Below are positions 1 through 11,098 of a stretch of DNA of 64,000 nt, piece after piece. The notes beneath the pieces were generated by a model. The model saw nothing but the letters and a program-made list of their open reading frames with translations, made no database searches and was not told where the DNA came from. The position numbers were made by a program, and so were the translations under genes. Origin of the DNA: Hexactinellida sp. DTS-2022 (Eukaryota; Porifera; Hexactinellida); NCBI GenBank assembly GCA_028753945.1, contig JAPNXP010000001.1, positions 9,042,501 to 9,106,500 of the forward strand, in the 5' to 3' direction. How positions within the stretch are numbered: position 1 is the first letter of the stretch; every line of letters starts with the position of its first letter.

Positions 1-37
1 ATAGAGATCTCGACCGGCCGGTCAGGGTTCCGACAGG

Positions 38-62
38 TACCCGACCCGACCCGACCCGACCG
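38..62. repeat. short CCCGA pentanucleotide run
   Basis: About four copies of CCCGA lie just before the first MITE. No gene or other structure is seen in bases 1-77. Confidence 0.6.
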
Positions 63-77
63 GTTCCGTCTCTGCTA

Positions 78-446
78 CCGGTGTAAGCGAGCTTTTTGGA
101 CCCATCGTTTAGGGGCCCCCGTCCCTAAAAACCCTAGCGTTTTGGGTCCCCCGTCCCCATATCGCTAGTGTTTAAAGCCTAGGTATGGGCGTAGCCATGG
201 GGGGGCCTGGCCCCCCAAAAATTATACCTGCCCCCCCCCCCCCCCCCAAATTTTCTACAATAACTTTCAATAAAGATATATTGAGCTTTCGCTCACTTTA
301 TTGTAATGGCTCATCTAAATAATGCCCCCCAAAAAAATTTTTCGTTGGCTACGCCCATGAGCCCAGCGGGCCAAACACACAAGCGATTTAGGGACGGGGG
401 CCCTAAAACTAAAAACGCTGGGGGTCCATAAACGTGCTTACACCGG
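78..446. mobile_element. MITE, GTGTAAGC-end family, copy 1
   Basis: The left end CCGGTGTAAGC and the right end GCTTACACCGG form terminal inverted repeats. Subterminal GCGTTTT, CGCTAG and GGGACG blocks are also mirrored. The same family recurs at 28291-28445 and as a fragment at 15965-16045. This copy is longer because another palindromic element (185-358) sits inside it. No coding capacity is seen. The superfamily cannot be assigned from the ends alone. Confidence 0.7.
185..358. mobile_element. nested MITE with ATGGGCGTAGCCA ends
   Basis: The ends ATGGGCGTAGCCA and TGGCTACGCCCAT are near-perfect inverted repeats, with runs of G and C just inside. It interrupts the mirrored arms of the surrounding MITE, so it arrived later. 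A C-rich homopolymer lies near its centre. No clear target duplication is visible. Confidence 0.6.
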
Positions 447-1121
447 CATCCACTGTACTAAATGAATACAAACATTGCTATTACTTGGAGGCCAGAATAA
501 GACAAGTTCTTGTTTGTCCACTCAAATTGCTATAAATCACAATCTACGAATTTCTTTTGGTACATTTTCAATTTGTTTGTGATTTTGCACAAGGTATAGA
601 TTTGAAGCTCAAAACTTTATTGCTTCAGTTCATTGAATTTGGATGAGAATATCAATAAGTTTCTGACCACGAGAAGTTGCTTCTGAAATTCTATTAATTA
701 TTAATTGTCAGAAATTAATGAGCTGCACTCTTATTTAATTGATGCAATCATCATCTAACTTAGTGCTTTAATTAAATCGAGTCTTCTTATCCATGTAACG
801 AATGCCATTGCAACAGTCCCAGCGTTAGGCACAGTGACACTCTTCTTACCAACCATCGTTGTATTGTAGGGTACATATATTCTACCAGCATATTATGAAC
901 TTATTTGCATACTTTGATTCGTACTCTACGGCTTGAGTGGTTAGGTAAGTTGGAAAGGTTTGATCATCATGTACTTCTAGGGCTCATAATTAATAACCGT
1001 TTATGCACTTTCTTACGAAGTGTATTTTCAGCTAATTAGGTATAAAAATCGCTAAAATTGCAGTCAATTTCTATTTCTAAGTTTTAATTTCATTTGGATA
1101 TCGAACTCGGCTACGATTTAG
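447..1121 (+). other. upstream region of WDR26, possible 5' exon and intron
   Basis: AT-rich and without a convincing reading frame. A consensus donor TTAG/GTAAGT occurs at about 945 and an acceptor-like GATTTAG ends at 1121, which would allow a 5' untranslated or start-codon exon joined to the WDR26 frame. This is inference from splice motifs only; no ATG in a compatible frame was found. Confidence 0.3.
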
Positions 1122-3392
1122 CCAGCCCTCTTGAAACTGGCCTCTCAAGATAGTGATTCGAGCAGTAGTCCCTTAGGGTTTGGACCCCCGCCTCCTAAAC
1201 GACGACGCCACTCCCCCAATTTATCAGACTACTCTCTACAGACGCAACTCAATCTGGATACCCAACCTACTGATTCACAGGGGCTGCAGAACAAGCCCTC
1301 CCTTCTCCCCAATTCCAGCGCCACGGGTCGTAACATAAAGGACCACGCGGTCCCCAATCCTTCCCTGACGAACGGAAATGGGATATCCAGCAGCACCGAG
1401 AGTCTCCCCGAGCTGCCCCTGGAGGAGGAGATGGTCGTCCCGCCCCCTCGCAGGGACCTCAGCCCCTGGGAGGAGAACATCATCCGTCTGATCGGCCAGT
1501 ACCTCCGTAGGATGGGGTACAACCAGACCGTGAGCCACCTGGTGCGGGAGAGCGGCTGTCGTCTGGAGCACGTCCTGGCCGCTACCTTCCGACAGAGAGT
1601 GCTCTGTGGGGACTGGCCCGCAGCCGAGAAGGCTCTCGTCGACCTCTCCTCCCTGGTGGAGGAGCAACAGACTGTGCACACGATGCGGTTCCTGCTGCTG
1701 GAGCAGAAGTACCTGGAGCTGCTGGAAACCAAGCAGGACATCGAGGCGCTGCAGTGTCTGCGAGAGGAGATATCCCCGCTGCTGCCGCACCTGCCGCAGG
1801 ACGCGGAGAAGACAGAGCGCGTGCACCAGCTCTCCTCCTGCATGATGTGTCGCTCCGTGGAGGAGCTCAAGACCTGTGCCAGCTGGAGCGGGAGCAAGGG
1901 GGACAGTCGGAGGCAGCTGGTGGAGCGTCTCGAGTGCTTCCTCCCCGTCCAGGCCGTGCTCCCTGGGGACAGGATGGACGAGCTCCTGAGACAGTCTCTC
2001 CAGTGGCAGATCTCCCAGTGCCCCTGCCACAACCTCCCAGTGGGGGCACAGGCAGAACACGAGGGACTCTTGCAGGACCACTTCTGCTCCGAGGACCTCC
2101 TCCCCTCGGAGACCAGGTTTATCCTGAGGGAGCACACAGACGAGATCTGGTTTGTCCAGTTCTCGCACGACGGAAGCAAGCTGGCTTCTGGCTGCAAGGA
2201 CGGCAAAATAATTATATACGATTTCTCAGCTGTTGTGAAAGAGCCGCCTCTCCCCCCCACCCTGCTACACACCCTCGCGGGGCAGACCGGCGGGATCGGG
2301 TTCCTCAGCTGGTCCCCAGACGACAGACACCTCATCTCCTGTGGGAGGGAGGAGTCCTCCGAGCTGATGGTCTTCAGCTCGGACACGGGGGAGGTCCGCT
2401 GCACCGTCAGCAACACGCGGGAGGACTCCCTCACCTCCTGCGCCTGGCTGGACGCAGACGTGTTCTACACGGGCGGGACCAAGGGGCAGTTCTACCAGTG
2501 CGACCTGGAGGGCAGCGTGATAGAGCAGTGGGAGGGGCTGCGGGTGACCGGGCTGCACGTGCTGAAGGGACCCAAGTTGGTCCTAGCGGCAGACACACAC
2601 ATGCGGATACGACAGTACCATTTCGAAACACACAACGACACCAACCTTATCCAGGAGTCAGACCCCATCCTCTCGTTCTCCGTGTCCCCCGACGGGGCTC
2701 TGGCGCTCCTCAACCTGTCCAACCAGGGCCTGCACCTGTGGGACCTGGAGGACCGCGCTCTCGTCAGACACTACACCGGCATCAGTCAGGGCTACTACGC
2801 CATCCACTCCTGCTTCGGAGGGCTGAACTGCGAGTTCCTAGCCTCCGGGAGCGAGGACGGGTACGTGTACTTGTGGCACAAAGCTAACGAGAAGCCGATC
2901 TCAAAGCTGAATGGGCACTCCCGCACAGTCAACTGTGTACACTGGAATCCCGTCCGTCCGGACATCCTAGTGTCCTGCTCGGACGATGCTACGATCCGAG
3001 TTTGGATGTCAAAGCAGCGTCAGCCCTCTGCCACTCGCGGCAACAAGCGTCCCTTCAACTTCGGCATTAGACGGACAGGGGACAACAGTTCCAACTCGGC
3101 GAAGCCCTCCCGCTCTGCTCCCCCCATGGACAGACAGAGATCGCCTCCCCACGACCACTGGCAACAGAGACACTGCTCCCCTTCCACTCCCAACTCGTCC
3201 CAACACCTATTAAACACTTCCTCCACGCCCCCTACGAGACTCCTCCCCATTACACTCGGGCCCCTCGGCCAGCTGCTCGCTCAGGGCATGCTCCCCTTCC
3301 ACGCACTGGACACAACCACCGGGCTAATCGCCCTCTCGGGCGGGACCGGCTCAGACAGTCGGACCTCTTCAGAAGGCAGCACTGCTGTATAG
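1122..3392 (+). CDS. WDR26: WDR26-like LisH/CTLH/WD40 protein, 5' end uncertain
   Basis: Homologue of WDR26, known as a substrate-recruiting scaffold of the CTLH (GID) E3 ubiquitin ligase. Counting the codon at 1131 as residue 1, a Ser/Pro-rich N-terminus with a basic KRRR cluster (23-26) leads to a LisH motif (about 116-146), a CTLH region (about 150-210) and WD40 repeats (about 330-630). Family hallmarks include RGQFYQCDLEG-like, ASDTHMRIR-like and IHSCFGG stretches. A low-complexity tail of about 125 residues follows the propeller and is longer than I recall for vertebrate proteins. The frame is uninterrupted and intronless. No in-frame ATG exists upstream of 1431 (an in-frame stop is at 1119-1121), so either translation starts at 1431 or the first codons lie on an upstream exon. 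The coding-like N-terminus favours the latter. A polyadenylation signal AATAAA lies near 3552. Confidence 0.9.
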   Translation, partial: PALLKLASQDSDSSSSPLGFGPPPPKRRRHSPNLSDYSLQTQLNLDTQPTDSQGLQNKPSLLPNSSATGRNIKDHAVPNPSLTNGNGISSSTESLPELPLEEEMVVPPPRRDLSPWEENIIRLIGQYLRRMGYNQTVSHLVRESGCRLEHVLAATFRQRVLCGDWPAAEKALVDLSSLVEEQQTVHTMRFLLLEQKYLELLETKQDIEALQCLREEISPLLPHLPQDAEKTERVHQLSSCMMCRSVEELKTCASWSGSKGDSRRQLVERLECFLPVQAVLPGDRMDELLRQSLQWQISQCPCHNLPVGAQAEHEGLLQDHFCSEDLLPSETRFILREHTDEIWFVQFSHDGSKLASGCKDGKIIIYDFSAVVKEPPLPPTLLHTLAGQTGGIGFLSWSPDDRHLISCGREESSELMVFSSDTGEVRCTVSNTREDSLTSCAWLDADVFYTGGTKGQFYQCDLEGSVIEQWEGLRVTGLHVLKGPKLVLAADTHMRIRQYHFETHNDTNLIQESDPILSFSVSPDGALALLNLSNQGLHLWDLEDRALVRHYTGISQGYYAIHSCFGGLNCEFLASGSEDGYVYLWHKANEKPISKLNGHSRTVNCVHWNPVRPDILVSCSDDATIRVWMSKQRQPSATRGNKRPFNFGIRRTGDNSSNSAKPSRSAPPMDRQRSPPHDHWQQRHCSPSTPNSSQHLLNTSSTPPTRLLPITLGPLGQLLAQGMLPFHALDTTTGLIALSGGTGSDSRTSSEGSTAV

Positions 3393-4504
3393 TCTACGGC
3401 ATAACATAAGTAACCGCACGATAACATTCTCATTTATATTATACGCTGAGTGTTGCGATCTCTGTCTGGTGAATGGAGGAGTCTTCACTTGATATGGATT
3501 GCTTTTATTGTAAATATACTAAATACCTTAATTAATTCTCTATACACATTCAATAAAGGGAGATCTATAGGACAAGTATAGGTTCGTTCGGCTGCCCTGT
3601 TATATCATTTGGATAATAGCGACTCAACTTAATACACTCCATTGAGCTTGTTATTGGTGTGTTTATTTCGGTATTTGTGTCTAGTGCAATTTCACTTATT
3701 AGAACCGTTATGGAGCATTTATTCACTGTTCAGCGAAATTATGAATGGCCAGATTATTAATGTCTCTTAGATAATCTTTATTGTTATCTGTGTTACTTAT
3801 TCTTCAATAATTTGCACTAGCTATTGTTTAGAAGTACTACAATGCATCTCCGTCATGTTATATTCTATTGTAAAGAGAAATGGGTTCAAATTACCTTGGC
3901 ACATTAAGTGATGATTAACTTACTGTGTTTCTTGGTTTGAAATGGATTCTATAGAATGGAGCATAGGTTTTCTGAATGCAATATTTTTAATGCTTTAAAT
4001 TCTAAATTATTCTATTGAAGCTTGTTATATACTCGAGAGCTCGTCAACTCTAGTGATTTGTTGGAAATAACCAGTATAATTTTCAATAGCCATCGAACCC
4101 TGCAAGTTATGGCTTTGTTAAACATTCAGTAATTTATTTATCTTTGACCCTGAAAAACCAAGGTGCTTGGTTTAATCTAAAACCACCAAAATACAGTCAG
4201 GTCAGCTTATTATGGTCAATTTTTCGTCTGCTTAATATGAAATACGTAGTTTTTATTATGAACAAGCTCTATGGTCTCAATTTAATAACTTACATAGGGT
4301 TAGTATTTAAATCGAGTTCGGTTATTATGAAGTCTCTATTATGAACTCAATTTTTGTCCCTTGAATGTTCTTATTAATTAAAAGAACCTGACTGTATAAT
4401 ATTCGGATTAGGCTGGCTCTTGTTTGCGTAGGATTACAATGTTCAAAATGGAATTATTTTTATAATTTGTGAACTCATGTAAAGCAACTGGTAATAATAG
4501 ATTA
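3393..4504. other. AT-rich intergenic stretch
   Basis: Contains the likely WDR26 3' untranslated region with AATAAA near 3552. Beyond that I see no gene, repeat array or conserved motif. Confidence 0.6.
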
Positions 4505-4581
4505 ACTGTATGAGATGAGGCCACGTCCTAGTACGGAGACTAGACGCTCTTTCCGACCCCAACTCATAGGGATGTTATGTG

Positions 4582-4637
4582 AGTGGTTTCGTCCCATTGC
4601 AGGGACTCATCAGGAGGGTAATTACCCCTCGAACACT
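4582..4637 (-). ncRNA. hammerhead ribozyme-like motif
   Basis: Read on the - strand, the motif contains CUGAUGA (4613-4607), a 5-bp stem II with a six-base loop (GUCCC/GGGAC, 4606-4591) and GAAA (4590-4587): the complete conserved hammerhead core in order and spacing. Just upstream on the - strand a hairpin GAGGG/CCCUC (4630-4614) forms stem I, preceded by UUC as the cleavage triplet. AGUG (4637-4634) pairs with CACU (4585-4582) as stem III. This gives a type III topology. The 15.2/16.2 pair is a C/U mismatch and the triplet is UUC rather than the usual GUC, so activity may be reduced. It lies in a GC-rich island (about 4505-4740) with no other assigned function. Hammerheads in animal genomes are often carried by retrozymes or Penelope-like elements, but no second copy is seen here. 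Confidence 0.65.
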
Positions 4638-4775
4638 ATTCGTACCAGTGTCGCACACCGGCTACCCGTTCGTACTGCCGGCGATCCGAGGGCTCCCAAC
4701 CCTTAGGTAACCTGAGGACCAGGGATATCGTAACATAACCGTCGAGCTTCTGATGAACGTGTAATTACGGAGCAA

Positions 4776-5166
4776 TTATTAAAGGAGCGTGGCTAATTTG
4801 TGGAGCGCACCTCGTAGCGCTCCTACTAAGGAACACAAAGTAGCGTGCTCTCTCCATTTTGCGGAGCGCGCTCATTGAAGCGTACACCGATTTTACTAGC
4901 AATTTCTGAGAAATATATTCCTATTTTACATATTTTTGCTCATAAGTTGTGGCCTTTTGATTGAGGCCATCAACTCCCAAAATAAGTACTCAATACTAAA
5001 ATAGTTGTTATAGTCCAAATGCCTATTTGGCATTTCTCGGATGCAAAATGAACCATACGGGATCATAAATTATGTGGATTCACAAAATGTTATCTTGGTA
5101 GTACCAAAGGAACGCGTTTCTTCTGAATTTCAGAAGGAGCGCTTCAATATTTGAGGAGCGTTTGAT
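4776..5166. repeat. cluster of GGAGCG / CGCTCC motifs upstream of the flippase gene
   Basis: The hexamer GGAGCG or its complement recurs about eight times between 4782 and 5160, often as GGAGCGC, in otherwise AT-rich DNA. Similar CGCTCC copies appear in the second intron of the downstream flippase gene (about 6030-6180). Could be relics of a short dispersed repeat or a cluster of regulatory sites; the sequence does not decide. Confidence 0.4.
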
Positions 5167-5245
5167 GCACTGTTTAATTAAAACATATATTTACGTATTA
5201 TTAATCTGTACACAAGGATTTAACGGCTGCAGCTAGTGGTGCCGC

Positions 5246-8200
5246 ATGGCTGAGAACTCGTCCAATGACCCCATAGTGCTCAGTCCCGTAGCGAGCGATG
5301 AGAGGAGAGAGGAGGAGACGGAGACCCCGAAGAAGATGAACCTTTTGCTGTGGCTACTGGGCAAGAGACCCATGTACAACAATAGACACATAAGGGCTAA
5401 CGACCAAGCGTACAACAAAAAATGGAACTATTTTGAGAACTCTATCTCCACCTCTCGCTACAACATAATAACATTCCTACCAAAGAATCTGTTTGAACAG
5501 TTCCAGCGTGTGGCGAACATATACTTCACCATTCTCCTGATCCTGCAGCTGATCCCGCAGATCAGCTCCCTCACCCCCATCACCACCATACTCCCGCTAC
5601 TGTTCGTACTGGGCATCACCCTGGCCAAGGACGGCGTGGACGACCTATTCCGACACATCAGCGACTATCAGGTTAACAACCGCCTGGTTAAGGTATGTAT
5701 ACATATGGTGCTTGTCACTACTATGGTTAATCCCATGGCTCTTAGGTCCTGGAGGTGACAACGGAGGTGGGAGAGGACGGGACGGAGGGAGCAGTCACTG
5801 GGCGGTTTGTGGACAAGAGGTGGAAGCATGTTATCGTCGGTGACATCATCAGGTTGAAACGAGACGACTTTATCCCAGCTGACCTCTTCATCATTTCCTC
5901 CAGTGAGCCCAACAGTCTCTGCTACATTGAGACTGCCGAGCTGGACGGGGAGACCAACCTCAAAGTTAAATCTGTGAGTTAGCTCCTGTGCTGGGCGACA
6001 CACAGTCTATTATACAGCCATTTGTAAATACGCTCCTAATCCTGGTCTGATCCTATTTTGATACCTCCGTCTAACTCGCAAACTTAATGTTATGGTATAG
6101 AAGAGGTGCCCAAATTTTCGCGCTCCTAAATTCATATTTTCCCAAAATCATGCTCCAAAAGAGCGTCTCGCGCTCCTATATAATTCCTTGATACCACACG
6201 CTATGACTAAGCTATCGCATAGGCTCTTATCGAGACTGCTGAGATGGAGGATGACGAGAGCCGCCTGTCCATGTTTGACGCGCAGTTCACCACAGAGCCG
6301 CCCAACAACGTACTCAACAAGTTCCAGGGCTACTTCAGATGGATCTGTAGAAAAGACGCCGAGTCCCAGTACTACGCATTCAACGACGATAATGTTATCC
6401 TGAGGGGCTGCAGGCTGCGAAATACCGCTTGGGTTAACGGGCTAGTTGTATTCGCAGGTATAATACGACGACGTGGAAACAGTTAGTTATTGTATTAATT
6501 TGTTGCTACTCAGGTCCCGACACCAAGGTGCGGCAGAATTCAGGGAAGAGCCGCTTAAAGCGCACCAGACTGGACAGAGCCACCAACTACTACGTGTTTG
6601 CTATCTGCATTATACTGGCCGTAACGGTATCTCTCATGACTGTTGGGAACGGAGTGTGGGAGTGGCTCTACGGTCAGAATTTCGACTCCAGCGGCTACCT
6701 CCCCTACGACCAATCCGTATTGGACCTGAATGTGGTGTACCCCGCCTTCACGACGTTCCTCAACTTCTTCAGTAACCTGATCATCCTGAACACCTTCATC
6801 CCGATCTCTCTGTACGTCTCCATAGAGTTCATCCGACTGGGGCAGAGCTACCTCATCAGCTTCGACCACAAGCTGTACTACAAGGCGCTGGACACGCGGG
6901 CGCGGGCTCGCACCACCACGCTCTCCGAGGAGCTGGGGAACATAGAGTACGTCTTCTCCGACAAGACGGGGACCCTCACAGAGAACATTATGACATTCGT
7001 CAAGTGCTCCATTGGAGGGAAGCTCTACGGGTTCCTCGACAGCGACTTTGACGCGGACTACCTGACGTCAGGGGCCGAGCTTAACCTGGAGCTGCCGCCT
7101 CCGCCCCCCAAGTTCAGGAAGATAGACCTCTCCTGGAACCAGTTCGGGGACCCCGCGAAGCCCTTCTACGACGAGACCCTGGTGGACGCGCTGCACAGCA
7201 AAGACAGAGAGGTGCAGGAGTTCTTCCGCGCCCTGGCCATCTGCCACACCGTGCTCCCGGAGACCGAGGGGGAGGGCGAGGAGCTCAGGTACAACGCGCA
7301 GTCCCCGGACGAGGAGGCCCTCGTTACTGCCGCGAGGAACCTAGGGGTCGTTTTCGCGGAGAGGACTTCCAGCACTATCAGCATCAAGGTAAGACAGTAG
7401 TGCTATCTAGCAGACTGGCATGACATGACTCATGTTCGTAGGTGTACAACAGAGAGGTGCAGGAGTACGAGCTGGAACAGCTGGAGGTGCTAGCCATACT
7501 GGACTTCGATAACTTTAGGAAGAGGATGTCAGTGATAGTCCGTCTCCCGAGTGGAGAAATAAGGCTCTACTGCAAAGGCGCTGACAGCGTTCTATTCGAG
7601 AGACTGTCTGCCGAGTCCCTCGAGCAGAAGGACCTGGTCACGCGGCAGCTCAAGTTCTTCGCTAAGGACGGCCTGAGGACCCTCGTGGTCGCGTACAGAG
7701 ACCTGACGCCAGCAGAGTTCGGGGAGTGGAACGAGGCGCACACGCAGGCCAACCTCTCCCTGGAGAACAGAGACGATCGGCTGAGCGAGGTGTACGAGCT
7801 GATTGAGCAGAACCTGTCGCTGCTCGGCGCCAGCGCGATAGAAGACAAGCTGCAGGACGGCGTGCCAGAGACCATCGCAAGTTTGGCAGCGGCGAACATA
7901 AAACTGTGGGTGCTGACGGGAGACAAGCAGGAGACGGCGATTAACATTGGATATTCTGCGCACATTCTGACCAACGAATTGAAGAACATATACGTGATTG
8001 AGGGGGACTGCTTCGAAAAGGTGGAAGAGGAACTGGAGTCTGCACTCGCGGACTTAACGTCCAATAGCAAGGAGGGAAACAGATTCGGATTCGTAATCAG
8101 TGGCTCTGGTCTCACGTTTGCATTAAACAAAAAGTTGTCCGGACTGTTCCTCCGAGTGACGTCACTCTGCCAAGCTGTCATCTGCTGTCGGGTCACGCCG

Positions 8201-9358
8201 ATCCAGAAGTCCAGCGTAGTCACACTGATTAAGAACGCAAAGGACGTAACCACGCTCGCCATCGGGGACGGGGCTAACGACGTAGGCATGATACAGGCTG
8301 CGGACATCGGCGTGGGCATTAGCGGGCGGGAGGGACAGCAGGCTGTCCTGGCTAGCGATTTCTCCTTTGCGCAGTTCAGGTTTTTGGAACGGCTGCTGCT
8401 GGTCCATGGTCGATGGTCCTATCTGCGTATGGCCAAATTCCTCCGGTATTTCTTTTACAAGAACTTTGCTTTCACTTGGTGCCACGTGTGGTACGGATTC
8501 TTCAATGGGTTCTCCGCTAACACTGTGTTCGACCCTTACTATATCGCTCTGTACAACGTAATATTCACCTCAGTGCCTGTCATACTGCTTGGGATAACTG
8601 ACCAGGACGTGACGGACCAATATCTACTCAAGTACCCGCGGCTTTATATAGCGGGACAGAAAGGAATCCTGTTCAACAAGTACACGTTCTTCTTCTCTCT
8701 ATTCAAAGGCGCGATTGTCTCCTTCATCCTATTTTCCATATGTTTTGGGTCTTTCTATTACAACATCTACCAGGGGACTGGCTTGGAGACAGACACGGCT
8801 TTCTACTTCTTCCTAGCCATCACGTTTCCTCTCACAGCTATCGTTAATATTCAGATCGCATTCGATATGGAGTACTGGACAATACCGGCCTTTATCGTGA
8901 ATATTGGCAGTATTTTGATTTGGTTCCCCTACGCTCTGATCGTCACTTCTTTTCCTATTTACTCCTTTGCTCCCTACTGGATTAACGGGTTTCCCTTTGT
9001 GTACTCTGTAGAGCTGGTGCTCGGCAACACCACCTTCTGGCTCTCCTCCTCTCTGGCTATCGGTGTCTGCATACTCCCCATGATGATGTATAGATTTGTG
9101 ATGCGCGACGTGAAGCCAACTCTGTCGGACGATGTGCAGAAGGAAATGACCAAGGACAGGACTTCCAAAGCTCCTATCGTATTCATCCGAGATAAACTGA
9201 AGAAGCAGAGGTCTCCAATTGAAGCGATCAGGTACGCTACGGGGTACGCGTTCGCTCATGACCACGGATTTGGGGACTTGATTACCACTGGGAGATTCAA
9301 ACAGTCGTTTTATACACGCCCAAACCCTCCTGACAAGAAGGGTGAACCTTCCAAATGA
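5246..9358 (+). CDS. ATP8B: class 1 P4-ATPase (phospholipid flippase), ATP8B-like
   Basis: P4-ATPases move phospholipids from the outer to the cytoplasmic leaflet, usually with a CDC50 partner. Five exons fit in phase: 5246-5692, 5746-5973, 6223-6457, 6514-7388 and 7442-9358, giving 1233 residues, the expected family length. Visible landmarks are the N-terminal [16 protein letters not shown] stretch, the actuator DGET loop (about residue 218), PISL in membrane helix 4, the phosphorylated Asp in DKTGT (Asp453), KGAD of the nucleotide-binding domain and GDGANDVG near residue 870. Ten hydrophobic segments are present. [18 protein letters not shown] and the NLFEQF motif resemble ATP8B more than ATP8A; the paralogue number cannot be assigned. 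The start is the first ATG in a favourable GCCGCATGG context. Introns are short (53-249 nt). The catalytic residues are intact. Confidence 0.93.
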
Positions 9359-9532
9359 AGCAATTCCATTTGATTATTTTCGAATTCTAATTTATAGCCC
9401 TTATTCAAGGTAGTTTTAGGTTTTAGGCGCTCACTTGAGTAACAATATATTTAATTAATGCTTGGTGTGTATTTTATATCCAATTATAATCTGAAGAGAA
9501 TCATTTAATATATACATGCAGTGGTGTTTGCT

Positions 9533-10575
9533 TAATAGCAAGTCGCATTTTGCACGAAATTTGCTTACTATAGGCAGGGACTTCTTTAATATAGGGACTG
9601 TAAACTTCGTTTTACGGTAAAATTAGCGTAGGCCTAAATACTTACCTATCAGATATATGTCATTATGTTGTTTATTAAAAAATCTTGATAAGTTTCTTTC
9701 AAATCTATATTTAAATCAATGTTGTCCAATAAAATGTATTAAGTGGTGATGAGAAATGGATTTAGGATTACATATTCTGATAAAATTCAAAAAGATTTAA
9801 TCCTTTATACATTAATTTCCCAATAACTCTACTGTTATTCAACAGACCGGCTAACTGGTTAATAAAATCTCTAACCGTTAACCGATGTCAGCAACGGTTA
9901 ACCGGTTAACCGAATCCAGCCTTTGTTGTTTTTTAATAAACAACATAATGACAGATATCTGATAGGTAAGTATTAGCTAAACTACAAAACAGGGTTGGGG
10001 CAATCCTCCTGTGGAGAGTGCCAAATAATAATATAGGCTAAGGGGAACGCCTTAGGTAAATCAATGTGATCTACTGAGTCCCTAAATATGAATTCCCATT
10101 TCCCATTCGCCAATAATAAATTTCCTATGTATAAAACTAACTAATCTCGAGATTTTAACAATATTACCATATATGGAAGGGTGTGAAAATCGCATAACTT
10201 ACATTCCACAGATATTTTCGATAAACCAATATGACCGTTGGACTCCCAAAATATGATTTCCTGTACGAAAATGATACATTTCATATGTATAAAGTTAAGT
10301 AATCTCGAGATTTTAACAATATTACCATATATGGAAGGGTGTGAAAATCGCATAACTTACATTCCACAAATATTTTCGATAAACCAATATAACCGTTGGA
10401 CTCCCAAAATATGACTTCCTATACGACAATAATACATTTCCTGTGTCTAGCATTAGCGGATTACGGGATATCAATAAGTAACAATACTGTTTTAGGCCTA
10501 CGCTAATTTTACCGTAATACGAAGTTTACAGTCCCTATATTAAAGAAGTCCCTGCTATAGGCGAACTTGCTATTA
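9533..10575. mobile_element. TIR element of about 1 kb, non-autonomous
   Basis: The left part (about 9533-9637) and right part (about 10492-10575) are inverted copies: TAATAGCAAG ends, then a well-kept block running from GCAGGGACTTC to GCGTAGGCCTAAA. Inside is a second inverted pair (about 9640-9690 with 9935-9980) and a patch of AACCGGTTAACC-like sequence (9846-9921) that recurs near 53200 and 56040. No transposase frame is present. It fills the space after the flippase gene. Confidence 0.65.
10110..10450. repeat. 158-bp tandem duplication
   Basis: AATCTCGAGATTTTAACAAT begins at 10143 and again at 10301. The following ~100 bases match closely, giving two copies of a 158-bp unit inside the TIR element above. 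No coding content. Confidence 0.75.
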
Positions 10576-10647
10576 GAGGAACAAAATTAACATTAGATGC
10601 TCGCTTGGGGACAGAAAATAACTTGCTAATAGATTATTATACTGTTA

Positions 10648-10816
10648 CAGTGGAGCCTCCCATAACGGACACTCCAAATAGCGGACAACCTCTGAATAAC
10701 GGACAACCCTCGTGGCACGGATTTATTTATTTAGCATATGTCTAATAGAAAAGCAACCTCTAAATAACGGACAACGGTTCCGGTCCCAAGGTGTCCGTTG
10801 TTCAGAGGCTCTACTG
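10648..10816. mobile_element. pogo/Tigger-like MITE
   Basis: Ends CAGTGGAGCCTC and GAGGCTCTACTG are inverted repeats flanked on both sides by TA (10646-10647, 10817-10818), as expected for Tc1/mariner-pogo insertion. Subterminal TAACGGACA copies are mirrored. It is 169 bp long with no coding capacity. Confidence 0.75.
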
Positions 10817-10826
10817 TAGTATTATT

Positions 10827-11098
10827 ACTGTGCCGACTATACTATAGTATAGTGGCCCAGTTCTAATCTCACTGCCTTTATTTTTACTGTGCCGACTATA
10901 CTATAGTATAGTGGCCCAGTATTGGAATCACTGCCTTTATTTTTATTATTTTTACTGTGCCGACTATACTATAGTATAGTGGCCCAGTATTGGAATCACT
11001 GCCTTTATTATTATTATTACTGTGCCGACTATACTATAGTATAGTGGCCCAGTATTAGAATCACTGCCTTTATTATTATTTTTATTATTATTATTATT
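10827..11098. repeat. palindromic minisatellite, four units
   Basis: Units start at 10827, 10886, 10954 and 11019. Each holds the perfect 18-base palindrome ACTATACTATAGTATAGT inside ACTGTGCCG...GGCCCAGT, followed by a TTATTATT spacer of variable length. Further copies lie at 11933-12158 (three), 47065-47195 (two), 48625 and 49884 (one each), and a split copy at about 35834-36090. Confidence 0.85.

Noticed and set aside
1229..2558. Several long frames on the - strand and in other frames across WDR26
   Set aside because: Shadows of the real gene caused by GC-rich codons; no domain recognised. The same holds for opposite-strand frames over the flippase, HECTD3, ARMC9 and COPB1.
4540..4613. Type I reading of the hammerhead, using ACUCA/UGAGU as stem III and a GUC triplet near 4558
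   Set aside because: It gives a better triplet but the strands that would form stem I do not pair; the type III fold fits better. Not fully excluded.
4515..4706. 63-codon + strand frame in the GC-rich island
   Set aside because: It overlaps the hammerhead-like motif, has no recognised domain and appears due to GC content.
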